From positions 1-43,099 of the forward strand of contig QHVE01000061.1 in NCBI GenBank assembly GCA_003223455.1: a stretch of 43,099 bases of DNA, in the 5' to 3' direction. The DNA is from Gemmatimonadota bacterium (GTDB lineage Bacteria; Gemmatimonadota; Gemmatimonadetes; Gemmatimonadales; Gemmatimonadaceae). The notes under the pieces are model-generated. The model was not told the DNA's origin, searched no databases, and worked only from the letters and a program-made list of their open reading frames with translations. Below, piece by piece: positions 15,996-24,171 of this stretch (positions within the stretch are counted from its first letter, which is position 1; the number at the start of each line of letters is the position of its first letter). The translations under genes were made by a program, and so were the position numbers.

Positions 15996-18671
15996 GACCT
16001 CCATCACCCACACGTCGCTCTGGCGGTCCTCGATCTCGAAGAACAGTCGGTCGCGCCCGAGCGCCCACTGCGGACGGTAGGACGGGCGCGTCGGATCGTC
16101 GAAGTGCACGCGCAGGCGCGGTGCCCCGCCCTCGGCGGCGACGGACCAGATCGACGCGAGGCCGCGCGCGTCGTGACTCTTGAAGAAGATGTTGCGCCCG
16201 TCGGCGCTCCAGCGCGGACGCTCGATCTCCGGCATGCCTGGCTTCGTCCCGTCCAGGACGGTGCGCGACGGGCCGGAGTCCGCGGGTGCGACCATGAGCG
16301 AGGCGTTGACGAGGCTCGACAGGTACGTCAGGCTACGTCCGTCGGGCGACCAGTCCGGCGAGTTCCCCGCCGCGAACCGTTCAACTGGCGCTCCCCACGC
16401 CCCATCGGCGCCGCGCCGTACGACCCAGAGCGAACGGCTGTCCAAGCCATCGCCGGAGAGGTAGATCAGCGCACGACCGTCGCGCGACCACTCGGGCGTC
16501 CACTCTTGCGCGGGGCTCGTCGTGACGTGCTGAAGCGGCCTGCCGTCGAGCGGCTGCACCCAGAGATCCCGTGAGCCCGAGCGCCACGAGTGAAAGGCGA
16601 TCTCCGAGTTGTCCGGTGAGAGCACGGCGGCGAAGTCGTCCGCGGGATCGGTCGTGAGACGCTCCGGTTCCCCGCCCGCGACGGGCATTCGATAGCTGTC
16701 GGAGTTCCCGGCGACGTTCGAGTCGAAGACGAGCCAGCGGCCATCGTACGACACCGACACGTTCTCGATGAGCTGATTCCCGCTCGTGAGCGGCGTCGCA
16801 CCCGTCGCGGAGACCGGCGCGCCATCCGGGATCGGCAGCGACCAGAGGTTCGACGTCGCCGACAGGAGTGCGTACGCGAGCCGCGAGCCGTCCGCCGAGA
16901 GCGAGATCGACTGCGCGCCCAGGCCGGTCGTCAACCGTAGCGGCGCTCCCTCGGCACCTCCCTCACGCGTCATGCGTTGGGCGTACACGTCGCCCTTGCC
17001 GTCGCGCGTGGAGACGTAGTAGAGCCATCGGCCGTCGCGCGACCACACCGGGCTCACGTTGATCGACCGGCTGTCGCTCACGGGGACGACGGTGCCGTCG
17101 CGCACGCGAACGACCGCGATGCGGTTGGGCGACAGGTTGCCGAACCACCGTCCGAGCGTGAGGTAGCGGGCGTTGCCCGACGTGCACGCGACGAGCGCCG
17201 CATCGGGCGACCAGGCACACATCGTCGGCTCCAGCAGACGCGCTACGATCCGCGTCGCTCCGTCGGGACCGCGGATCCGCAGCGAGTGCGCGACGGCGAA
17301 GGCGATGCTCCGTCCGTCGGGCGACCACGCTGCCGCCATGATGGGACCGTCGGGAGCAGCCGAGATCTCCTGTCGCTGCGGCCCGCCCGACGATGACGCG
17401 CTGAACACCGCGCCGCGCGCGATGAACAGCACTCGGGTCCCGTCGGGCGACCAGCTCGGCGCTGCCTGCGCGTCGGTGGTGTCGTCGCTCACGCGGACGG
17501 CGCGTCCGCCGGCGATCTGTCGCACGTAGATTCGCGTATCGGTCGACGTGCCGGCCGCGTACGCGACCGCGCGTCCGTCGGGGGAGATGGACGGATGCAC
17601 CTCGAGTCCCGGCTCCCACGTCACCCGCGACGCACGACCGAAGACGAGCGGTGCCGACGAGCTCGCGCGGCGTTGTTCGCCGAGCCAGAAAGAGCCGGCG
17701 CCGACGGCTGCAATTGCGAGCACGGCGACGCCGATCGGCAACAGCCGCGATACAGGGCGCCGATCACGCGGCGTGCGCCCGCCGGTGTGATATGCCGCGC
17801 CCTTCGACGACGCAGTGATCACTAACGCCGCCGCGAATTCCGCCGCGCCGGCGAAGCGGTCGGCGGGCAGCTTGGCGAGCGCGGTGTGCACCGCCTCCGC
17901 GACGTTCGGCGGCACGCTGCGTCGCACCTCGTCGAGCGGCGTGGGCTCGGCCGTGAGCACGCGCGCGATCACCGCTTGTGTGGTCGGTCCGGTGAACGGC
18001 GGCTCGCCGGCGAGCATCTCGTACGTCACGGCACCCAGCGCATACACGTCGGCGCGCGCGTCCACCGACTTCTCTCCTGCCGCCTGTTCCGGTGCCATGT
18101 ATTGCGGCGTGCCGAGCGACAGACCCGTCTGGGTGATGCGCTGGCCGCCTGCCGACTGCACCGCGAGCGCGATGCCGAAATCGGCCACCAACGCGTGCCC
18201 GCCGTGCAGGAGGATGTTCTCCGGCTTCACGTCGCGGTGGATCACGCCCCGCGCGTGGGCGTAGCCGAGTGCATCGGCGACCTCCGTCGCGATGCGCACC
18301 GCGTCGGCCACGGGCAGCTGGCGCTCGCGCTCGAGCCGCGCACGCAGCGTCTCTCCCTCGACGAACGGCATCACGTAGAACAGCCGCCCGTCCGCGCTGC
18401 CGCTGTCGAACAGCGGCAGGATGTGCGGGTGCTGCAGCCCCGCCGTGGTCTTGATCTCGGCGAGGAAGCGCTCGGAGCCGAGCACGGCGGACAACTCCGG
18501 GTGCAACAGCTTCAACGCCACATTGCGGTGATGTCGCACGTCCTCCGCGAGCAGCACCGTCGCCATTCCGCCTGCACCGATCTCGCGGATGACGCGGTAT
18601 CGTTCGGCGAGCGCCGCGGTCAGCCGGTAGTCCGGAGAGACGGCGTCGCCGGCTGTGGGATCGATTGCCAC
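15984..18671 (-). CDS. Membrane Ser/Thr protein kinase with PD40 beta-propeller sensor
   Basis: 895-residue kinase. Cytoplasmic Hanks-type domain about 24-285: GAGGMATV glycine loop at 32-39, Lys54, HRDVKPEN from 145, DFG 164-166, APE 193-195, all present. One membrane helix near 310-330, then an extracytoplasmic region (345-895) of TolB/PD40-type blades marked by repeated SPDGR/SRDGR motifs, each preceded by an aromatic-Ser turn. The architecture predicts signal detection by the propeller and phosphorylation inside. The start is GTG 18671; no RBS is seen, but the next in-frame candidate would cut into the kinase fold. It is a close architectural paralogue of the kinase at 24172-26853 (shared RLTAALAERYRV-like N-terminus and GTPQYM motif). 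Divergent from the secreted hydrolase at 18834. Substrates not determinable. Confidence 0.93.
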   Translation of the reverse strand: MAIDPTAGDAVSPDYRLTAALAERYRVIREIGAGGMATVLLAEDVRHHRNVALKLLHPELSAVLGSERFLAEIKTTAGLQHPHILPLFDSGSADGRLFYVMPFVEGETLRARLERERQLPVADAVRIATEVADALGYAHARGVIHRDVKPENILLHGGHALVADFGIALAVQSAGGQRITQTGLSLGTPQYMAPEQAAGEKSVDARADVYALGAVTYEMLAGEPPFTGPTTQAVIARVLTAEPTPLDEVRRSVPPNVAEAVHTALAKLPADRFAGAAEFAAALVITASSKGAAYHTGGRTPRDRRPVSRLLPIGVAVLAIAAVGAGSFWLGEQRRASSSAPLVFGRASRVTWEPGLEVHPSISPDGRAVAYAAGTSTDTRIYVRQIAGGRAVRVSDDTTDAQAAPSWSPDGTRVLFIARGAVFSASSSGGPQRQEISAAPDGPIMAAAWSPDGRSIAFAVAHSLRIRGPDGATRIVARLLEPTMCAWSPDAALVACTSGNARYLTLGRWFGNLSPNRIAVVRVRDGTVVPVSDSRSINVSPVWSRDGRWLYYVSTRDGKGDVYAQRMTREGGAEGAPLRLTTGLGAQSISLSADGSRLAYALLSATSNLWSLPIPDGAPVSATGATPLTSGNQLIENVSVSYDGRWLVFDSNVAGNSDSYRMPVAGGEPERLTTDPADDFAAVLSPDNSEIAFHSWRSGSRDLWVQPLDGRPLQHVTTSPAQEWTPEWSRDGRALIYLSGDGLDSRSLWVVRRGADGAWGAPVERFAAGNSPDWSPDGRSLTYLSSLVNASLMVAPADSGPSRTVLDGTKPGMPEIERPRWSADGRNIFFKSHDARGLASIWSVAAEGGAPRLRVHFDDPTRPSYRPQWALGRDRLFFEIEDRQSDVWVMEVAPR

Positions 18672-18833
18672 GGCGATGGGGAGGCGGGAGAGGACGCGAC
18701 GACGGCGAATATGACGCTCTCGACCCTCAAAGTCACGCGCTGCGCCCGCGCGGTTGCGGCGTCACTCGAGGTAGCGCGGCTCCGTGTCGTCGAATGGGTA
18801 CCAAGTTCGGCCGTGCCATATAGCTTTGCGAGC

Positions 18834-19949
18834 ATGCTGCGGCTCTCGTCCTTTCCCCTGGCACTCGCACTCGCGACTTCCTCCGCCGCGGCGCAGACGC
18901 CGACGCTTCCTGCACTCCCTCCTCCGCTCGGCATCCCCAAGCCGGGCCCGGTCAGTGACGCGCCCTACGCGCCGCAGCCGATCCTCCCGGGTGGTGTGGT
19001 CGTCACGCTGTACGCACCCGGCTCGCCCTTCCTCAAGGCCGCTCGCGTGCGCGAGGCCGAGGTCTACAACCTGAGCCAGACGGTGCCGGGCCGGATCAAC
19101 AGCATCGTCAACATCCATAACCCGTCGATCGAGTTCCATCCGGTCGACCGATACCTGAACACCGGCGCGGTGGTGATCCTCGTCGCCGGCGGCGGCCACA
19201 ACTCACTCAACGTCGGCAGCGAGAGCGCGGACTTCGTTCCGTTCTTCTACCAGTACGGCGTGAACACCGTCATCCTCCGCAATCGACTGCGCCGCGACGG
19301 CTACGACGCGCAGACCGACGCCGTGTTCGACGCACAGCAGGCGATCAGAGTCGTCCGCGCGTACGCGAAGGAGTGGAACGTCGATCCGAACAGGATCGGC
19401 ATCATCGGCTTCTCGGCCGGGGCCGAGCTGGCCGCACCGTCGGCGCTGTCGTTCGACGAGTTCGATCGGAAGCATGCCGGAGCGAACGATCCATTCGCCG
19501 GCGTGAGCTCACGTCCGGACTTCGTCGGAATCATCTACCCTGGGCCGACGCCGTTCTCCGTTCGCAATGCCGCGGGACCGTCGACCAGCGCGGCCCGCAA
19601 CCCGACGCCGCCGCCGATCCCGCGCAATGCGCCTCCGGCGTTCATGGCCACCGCCGGCTCGGGCGATCGCATCCACGCCCTGTGGGCGATGGACTACGCC
19701 TACGCGATGCTCGATGCCGGGGTGCCCAACGTCGAGATCCACGTCTACGGCAACGGCCGGCACCCCGGCGATTCGCTGTCCGATGGCGGCCGCATGACCG
19801 GCGGACTCTCGGCGGCGAACACCAGGCCGATGAGCACCTGGCAGTACCGCTTCATCGACTGGTTCCGCGATCTCGGCTTCCTGCAGAAGCCGGGGGTGGA
19901 GACGAAGGCGGCGCGGGACGTCGCCGCCTTCGCCCGTCAGCCACGTTGA
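18834..19949 (+). CDS. Secreted alpha/beta hydrolase (acetylesterase-like)
   Basis: 371-residue protein with a Sec signal peptide (hydrophobic core residues 4-19, cleavage after SSAAA-Q near 21). Alpha/beta-hydrolase core: an oxyanion-region AGGGH at 118-122, nucleophile elbow GFSAG with Ser194, and a likely catalytic His in GNGRHPGD near the C-terminus. The arrangement resembles BD-FAE/acetylxylan-esterase-type enzymes that deacylate carbohydrates in the periplasm. Start ATG 18834 is chosen by the signal peptide; the frame is open far upstream, but that part is antisense to the kinase and not coding. No strong RBS. Its stop lies 4 nt from the stop of the convergent membrane protein, with a 5-bp hairpin (19948-19962) over both stops. 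Substrate unknown; a role in polysaccharide breakdown is inferred. Confidence 0.88.
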   Translation: MLRLSSFPLALALATSSAAAQTPTLPALPPPLGIPKPGPVSDAPYAPQPILPGGVVVTLYAPGSPFLKAARVREAEVYNLSQTVPGRINSIVNIHNPSIEFHPVDRYLNTGAVVILVAGGGHNSLNVGSESADFVPFFYQYGVNTVILRNRLRRDGYDAQTDAVFDAQQAIRVVRAYAKEWNVDPNRIGIIGFSAGAELAAPSALSFDEFDRKHAGANDPFAGVSSRPDFVGIIYPGPTPFSVRNAAGPSTSAARNPTPPPIPRNAPPAFMATAGSGDRIHALWAMDYAYAMLDAGVPNVEIHVYGNGRHPGDSLSDGGRMTGGLSAANTRPMSTWQYRFIDWFRDLGFLQKPGVETKAARDVAAFARQPR

Positions 19950-19953
19950 GGCG

Positions 19954-20529
19954 TCAAGCCTCCGGCACGGCTACCGGCTGAGCGGCCATCGCCGCAGGAC
20001 GTTTCGGCGCGCTGAGGGCGCCGAGCACGACGCCGACTGCGACGATGCCGAGTGCGATCGGAATGCTCGTCGGCTTCGCCACCATGTCGAGCGCGACGGC
20101 GAGCGCGACACCCGTATTGATCGTCGGCAGCAACACGACCGCCGCCGGGGGCGCCATCTTCGGCACCGGTTGGTCCGCACCCTTCGCGGCCATTCCCTCG
20201 AGCGCGCGTTTGAGGGCACCGCCCTTGATCCCCAGAAACGCACCGCTCGCGAAGAGCCACACGATGGCGAGCACGCCGGCCACGACGAACCCCGAGGACA
20301 TGCTCACGTGAACGACGCTGAGCATGTACCCGCCGGTGATGGCGAGGACGAGGAGGCAGATTGGAAACAGCTTCGCCGCCGACATCAGCGTGTTGTGCCA
20401 GTCGAGCGCCTCGCCGACGGTGCGCGCGCGCATGCGTCGGCCGGCGGCAAGCTTGGTCACGGCCGTGACGCCGGCGGCGACGAACAGCGCGACGAGATGG
20501 GCGTATTTCGCGAGAGGGTACAGATCCAT
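19954..20529 (-). CDS. Four-helix integral membrane protein, DUF2269-like
   Basis: 191-residue protein starting at ATG 20529 (MDLYPLAKYAHLVALF). About four transmembrane helices: 8-24, 52-70, 80-100 and, after a Gly/Ala/Lys/Pro-rich cytoplasmic loop, one or two near 128-175. A His and Arg/Lys residues at the first helix ends recall DUF2269 or copper-resistance-like small membrane proteins, but no metal motif is clear, so the family name is tentative. The frame stays open for more than 1.2 kb upstream of this start, but that stretch is Arg-rich and antisense-like and lies over the BTAD regulator. A GGTGGA sequence close to the start is a weak RBS. It follows the BTAD regulator on the same strand by 80 nt and may be co-transcribed. 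Function unknown. Confidence 0.75.
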   Translation of the reverse strand: MDLYPLAKYAHLVALFVAAGVTAVTKLAAGRRMRARTVGEALDWHNTLMSAAKLFPICLLVLAITGGYMLSVVHVSMSSGFVVAGVLAIVWLFASGAFLGIKGGALKRALEGMAAKGADQPVPKMAPPAAVVLLPTINTGVALAVALDMVAKPTSIPIALGIVAVGVVLGALSAPKRPAAMAAQPVAVPEA

Positions 20530-20609
20530 GGGTCCACCGGGAAGGAAGGAGAAGTCGGAGCGAATTTCGAACGGCGGGCCGGGGCGCGGAAGGGGCGACG
20601 AGTCGCGAA

Positions 20610-23369
20610 TCAGCGAGGATCCAGCCTCTGGTGCGCACGCGCGACCGCGGCTGCGTACGACGCGGCGTCCTCGTCCTGCTCCGACACGTCGTACCAGGCG
20701 AGCGCTTCCTTGGGGCGATGGAGCGCCTCGAGGATCTGTCCGCGCAAATAGCGCAGTGGCGGCCCGGGCAAGGAACCAGCAGGCGAGAGCAGCACCGCCA
20801 GCGCCTCGTCCGGCTTGCCGATGGTGAGGAGGCGCCGCGCCGACAGTTCGACGGCGAGGTCGTGGACGTAATCGTCGGTCCTGGCAATCGCGACGGCTCG
20901 CGGAAGTGCGATGGCGGCGGGAAGGGTATCGCCGAGCCGCAACGCGAGCATCGCCGCGAACGGATCGGCCCACCGGCGATCGATCGGCGTCGATATCGCC
21001 AGCGCGTGGAGGTCGGCGATCGCACTGCGCATCATCGCGGGCGGCGGATCGAGCGACGGAAGCGAGAGAACCCGCCCCCTCACGAACGTCGCGTCCTCGA
21101 ACTTCGCCGCCGCGGCGAGACCGAACAGCGAATCCGCCGCGCGCCAGTCGCCGTCGGTTCCTGCCAGTGTTGCCCGGACGAAGAGCACCGCCCCGCGCTC
21201 GTTGGCCTGGTGTGGGGTGGGGAGTGACACGAGGAGGTTCGCCACCGCGACGTGGTTTGCCCGTCCCGTCGCGACCGAGGCGACGACGCCGAGGACGCGC
21301 AGCGCAGCGCGTGTGCTCATTTCTCCCAGCTCGCGCCGTGCGACCCCAAGTCCCCTCGAGTCGCGATGCGCCACGGCGACGAACGTCCGGACGATGGGCG
21401 CGAGATCGCTCTCCGGGTCCAGCGCGAGGAAGAGCGTCGAGAGGGAATCGACGTCGCGCTGACGCCGATCGTACGCAGCAAGCTGGATCAGGTTGAACAG
21501 CGCGTCTCCGCTGCGCGCCGGCGCCAGCACCGACGCGCGCTCCAGCGGTATTCGCGCTTCCCCGATCGGCCGCCCGCGAGGTGGATTCTCGTGGAACAAC
21601 AAGACTCCGAGCCAGAGGTTGGCGTCGAAGTCGTCGGGATGCCGCTCGGTCACCTCGACGAGCGTCCGCACGCCGCGGTCGAAGTCGCCCTGCCCCACCG
21701 CCTGCAGCGCGGCAAGCGTGTGCCGGATGCGCTCGGGCAATCGCGCCCCGTGGCGCGCCGCCAGCTCGAGCGTGGACAGTTCGAGCCCGCGCCCGGACGT
21801 CCAGCTTCTCGCCCACGCCAGTCGATAGTAACCGAGCGCGAACGTGCTGTCCGCGACCGTCGCGCGCTCGTACCGCTCGGCAGCCGCCTCGTGCTGTCCC
21901 GCCCGCGAGAACGACTCTCCCTCGATGAACAGCTTGAGCGCGGGCAGAGAGCTCGTCGTGAGCGACGCCAGACGCTCGAGCTGCGGCGCAGGCTCGCCAT
22001 GTCGCTCCACGAGCAGTCGGAGCGTCAGGGAATCGACGAGCTCGAGGAAGCCGGAGCTCGCGCCCTGCACGCCGATGCGCGCGTCGAGCCGCTTGCCATC
22101 GATGGCATCGTACATCGCCGCGCCGAGATACAGCCGGCCGGAGATCTGCATCGCGTCGCCGAGCACGAAGTACCGCGCGCCGAGGTTCCGCGCGAGTCGC
22201 GCGGCCTCCACTGGATGGAGATGCTCCGTTCCAGCCCGATAGCGGGCCAAGATCGCGTCGGGGTCGATGCTGCGCATCCCGGCGCCACCGTCCAACTTGG
22301 TCGCGATGAGCGCGGCGAGCGCGTCACCCGTGAATGCGCTCGAATCGGTACCCCGCACTGTGAACGGGAACACGGCGACGCCGGGCACGACACTCGCCGT
22401 CGTGCTGTCCCTTTCGCTCGTCAGCGATCCGTCGAATCTCGCGGCGGCAGGAAGCTTCCTCGCGACTGCGAGCGCCACGGCCGTCGCCGCGACTGCTCCT
22501 GCGCCGAACAGGAGCCTCACACGCCGTGAAGTCGCGCGCTGCGGCGCGGGAGTCACCGGCGCGCGATCCGGTTCCGGGTCCGGCATCGCGGTATCCTCCG
22601 CGACCACTGTCACCGCTGCGACTGGTTCGACCGTCATGCCGGCTGCCGTCGCTCGGTCGAGTCGCGCAACGAGCGCGTCCTCCGCCGCCCTCACCGCTGG
22701 ATCCTCGCCGAGTCCAAGCTCCGTCTGTCGCACCGTCTGATGTACGCGCGCATGACGCAGCGCAACGGCGCCGTTGCCCGCGCGCTCGAGCATCTCCATC
22801 AGGTGGAGCACGACCCGCGAGTCGAACGGGTCGAGTGCCGACAGGCGCTGGAGATGCTCAGCGGCGGCGACATGCTCGCCACGCCGCTCGGCCACGGAGG
22901 CCATCATGCGCAGCGCCTGCGCGTATCGGCCGGCAAGGCGGCGGCGCTCCTGCTCCATCCAGTGGTCGAAGTTGCCCCCGCCCCCGAGGTGGAAGCCGTC
23001 GAGCAGCGGACCGCCGTACTGCGCGATCGCGAGCGCCGTCTCGCCCGCGTCGAGCGCGCGCTCGAACGCGCCCACGTCCACGCCGACATGCTCTTCGTTC
23101 AGGCGCAGGTCGTCGCCCACCGTCACGATCGCGTCGTCGCCGAGCGCACGCCGGACGACGTAAAGGGAATCGGAGAGGCGATGCCGCGCGCCCTCGGCAT
23201 CGAGCTCGGGCCAGAGGAGCGCGACGAGCCGATCGCGAGTGACCGTCGCGCGCGGCGACGCACCGAGAATCGCCAGGAACGCGAGACGGCGCCGTTGCGT
23301 GATCTGTCCGGTGACCGGCCCGTTGGAATCCGCTAACGACAGGCGGCCCAACAGCTTGAGCGTGACCAT
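20610..23369 (-). CDS. Membrane-anchored SARP/BTAD-type transcriptional regulator with TPR region
   Basis: 919-residue protein. Residues 1-95 form an OmpR-like winged helix (LKLLGRLSL opening, RDRLVALLWPE recognition region, the GARHRLSDSLYVVRRALG helix typical of SARP/BTAD proteins). The bacterial transcriptional activator domain, a TPR bundle, covers about 97-240. After a Pro-rich linker there is a single transmembrane helix (about 284-303), then a TolB-like region (VPGVAVFPFTVRG, near 325-430) and degenerate TPRs to the end. A DNA-binding head anchored to the membrane with an extracytoplasmic sensor recalls the CadC/ToxR plan. ATG 23369 is preferred; a GTG immediately before it is equally possible, and neither has a clear RBS. 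Divergent from the broken lipoprotein gene, with a 131-nt shared promoter region. Target genes not known. Confidence 0.9.
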   Translation of the reverse strand: MVTLKLLGRLSLADSNGPVTGQITQRRRLAFLAILGASPRATVTRDRLVALLWPELDAEGARHRLSDSLYVVRRALGDDAIVTVGDDLRLNEEHVGVDVGAFERALDAGETALAIAQYGGPLLDGFHLGGGGNFDHWMEQERRRLAGRYAQALRMMASVAERRGEHVAAAEHLQRLSALDPFDSRVVLHLMEMLERAGNGAVALRHARVHQTVRQTELGLGEDPAVRAAEDALVARLDRATAAGMTVEPVAAVTVVAEDTAMPDPEPDRAPVTPAPQRATSRRVRLLFGAGAVAATAVALAVARKLPAAARFDGSLTSERDSTTASVVPGVAVFPFTVRGTDSSAFTGDALAALIATKLDGGAGMRSIDPDAILARYRAGTEHLHPVEAARLARNLGARYFVLGDAMQISGRLYLGAAMYDAIDGKRLDARIGVQGASSGFLELVDSLTLRLLVERHGEPAPQLERLASLTTSSLPALKLFIEGESFSRAGQHEAAAERYERATVADSTFALGYYRLAWARSWTSGRGLELSTLELAARHGARLPERIRHTLAALQAVGQGDFDRGVRTLVEVTERHPDDFDANLWLGVLLFHENPPRGRPIGEARIPLERASVLAPARSGDALFNLIQLAAYDRRQRDVDSLSTLFLALDPESDLAPIVRTFVAVAHRDSRGLGVARRELGEMSTRAALRVLGVVASVATGRANHVAVANLLVSLPTPHQANERGAVLFVRATLAGTDGDWRAADSLFGLAAAAKFEDATFVRGRVLSLPSLDPPPAMMRSAIADLHALAISTPIDRRWADPFAAMLALRLGDTLPAAIALPRAVAIARTDDYVHDLAVELSARRLLTIGKPDEALAVLLSPAGSLPGPPLRYLRGQILEALHRPKEALAWYDVSEQDEDAASYAAAVARAHQRLDPR

Positions 23370-23500
23370 CACCGACTCGGGGCGGGGAGGCCTCTGCCGG
23401 AGGACGCCGGAGGAGAGTCAGAGGATGGTGCGCGCCGAACATACGCTCGTGCCCGCCAGCTGGCAAGGCACTGGACCACCTCTCTCGATCAGGAGCCACC

Positions 23501-24006
23501 ATGCGTCAGCTACTCCTACTTCTTCCCTTGGCTCTGGTCGCGTGCAGCACGCCGACCATGACCGACGCGCCCGCGATGGCGCCATCCGTCAGCGCCGCGC
23601 TCAGCTCGAGCCGCGGAGTAGAGCACAGCGTCACCGGCAGTGGTCTCCAGGCCATCGCCCCAGGATTCGCGTATGCGCTCGAGGTCTCCGTTCACTCGGA
23701 TGCGAGCGGCAAAGTCTCCGGGCAGATCCATGTCCGCGTCCTCGACCTGACGCTCTTCGGCCTCCCCGCCGGCACGTCCGAGATTTGGGAAGAGCCGACT
23801 TGTATGCGCGTCGTCGGCAACACGGCTCTTCCCAAATCTCGGACGTGCCGGCGGGGAGGCCGAAGAGCGGCGGGGCGAACGGCGCGGACGTCGGTCATTC
23901 CGGCCCGTCCTGGGGCTTCGACACCGAGGGTAAGATCTGCACCGACACGCCGCCGGCTGGACTTCCGGCCGACCCGATCACGCACGGGAACTTCGTCGTC
24001 CGCTGA
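23501..24006 (+). pseudogene. Secreted lipoprotein gene disrupted by a 47-bp inverted repeat and frameshift
   Basis: Begins well: AGGAG 5 nt before ATG 23501, a lipoprotein signal (LLLLPLALVACS, lipid Cys at 15) and a secreted domain with a GSG and a VSGQIHVRVLDL strand. The reading frame then passes PTCMRVVGNTA (the CLRVVGNTA-like core of a small secreted bacterial family, recognised from memory) and becomes nonsense. The expected C-terminus (GGANGADVGHSG ... ITHGNFVVR, stop 24004-24006) is in another frame. The break is an exact inverted copy of 23751-23797 at 23823-23869, which replaces the segment that should join the two halves. It is therefore a broken gene or a misassembly. No enzyme motif; function unknown. 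Confidence 0.72.
23751..23869. repeat. Perfect 47-bp inverted repeat with 25-nt loop inside a gene
   Basis: Arm 1 is 23751-23797 and arm 2, its exact reverse complement, 23823-23869; the loop is 23798-23822. Pairing stops sharply at both ends. Arm 1 encodes the normal LFGLPAGTSEIWEEP stretch of the lipoprotein, so arm 2 is the added copy. It resembles a fold-back (template-switch) duplication rather than a REP element; no GGGGTCAGA motif is present. Confidence 0.95.
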
Positions 24007-24015
24007 GCCCCAATC

Positions 24016-24132
24016 GGGGTCAGACTGCTTCTGGGGTCAGGCTCCTTTTTTCAGCAAGTGGGGTCAGAGTCAACGGGGTCAGAGTCAAACGACTCTGACC
24101 CCGTTGACTCTGACCCCAACGACTCTGACCTC
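24016..24132. repeat. Cluster of seven REP-like units with a perfect 28-bp-arm palindrome
   Basis: Four forward units (GGGGTCAGACTGCTT 24016-24030, GGGGTCAGGCTCCTT 24033-24047, GGGGTCAGAGTC 24060-24071 and 24075-24086) are followed by three reverse units (GACTCTGACCCC 24091-24102 and 24106-24117, then a degenerate one at 24121-24132). Bases 24059-24086 and 24091-24118 are exact reverse complements around an AAAC loop. The cluster fills the gap between the broken lipoprotein gene and the convergent PD40 kinase. The units match those around the RAYT gene 3 kb away, which is the likely mobilising enzyme. Confidence 0.9.
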
Positions 24133-24171
24133 GACTCGTTCCGTGAACGACGAGGGGAAGTCGGTGCATCG

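Noticed and set aside
17886-18833. Upstream in-frame extension of the secreted hydrolase
   Set aside because: Antisense to the PD40 kinase, Arg/His-rich and lacking conservation; the signal peptide begins at 18834.
20530-21816. Long N-terminal extension of the membrane protein at 19954
   Set aside because: Runs through the BTAD regulator's coding region with Arg/Ala-rich nonsense; the native start is ATG 20529.
23823-23869. Insertion-sequence terminal repeat at the inverted repeat
   Set aside because: No transposase between the arms (25-nt loop), no target duplication, and arm 1 is native coding sequence.
24016-24132. CRISPR-like array
   Set aside because: Units are 12-15 bp with almost no spacers, in both orientations, and there are no cas genes; they match the REP family.
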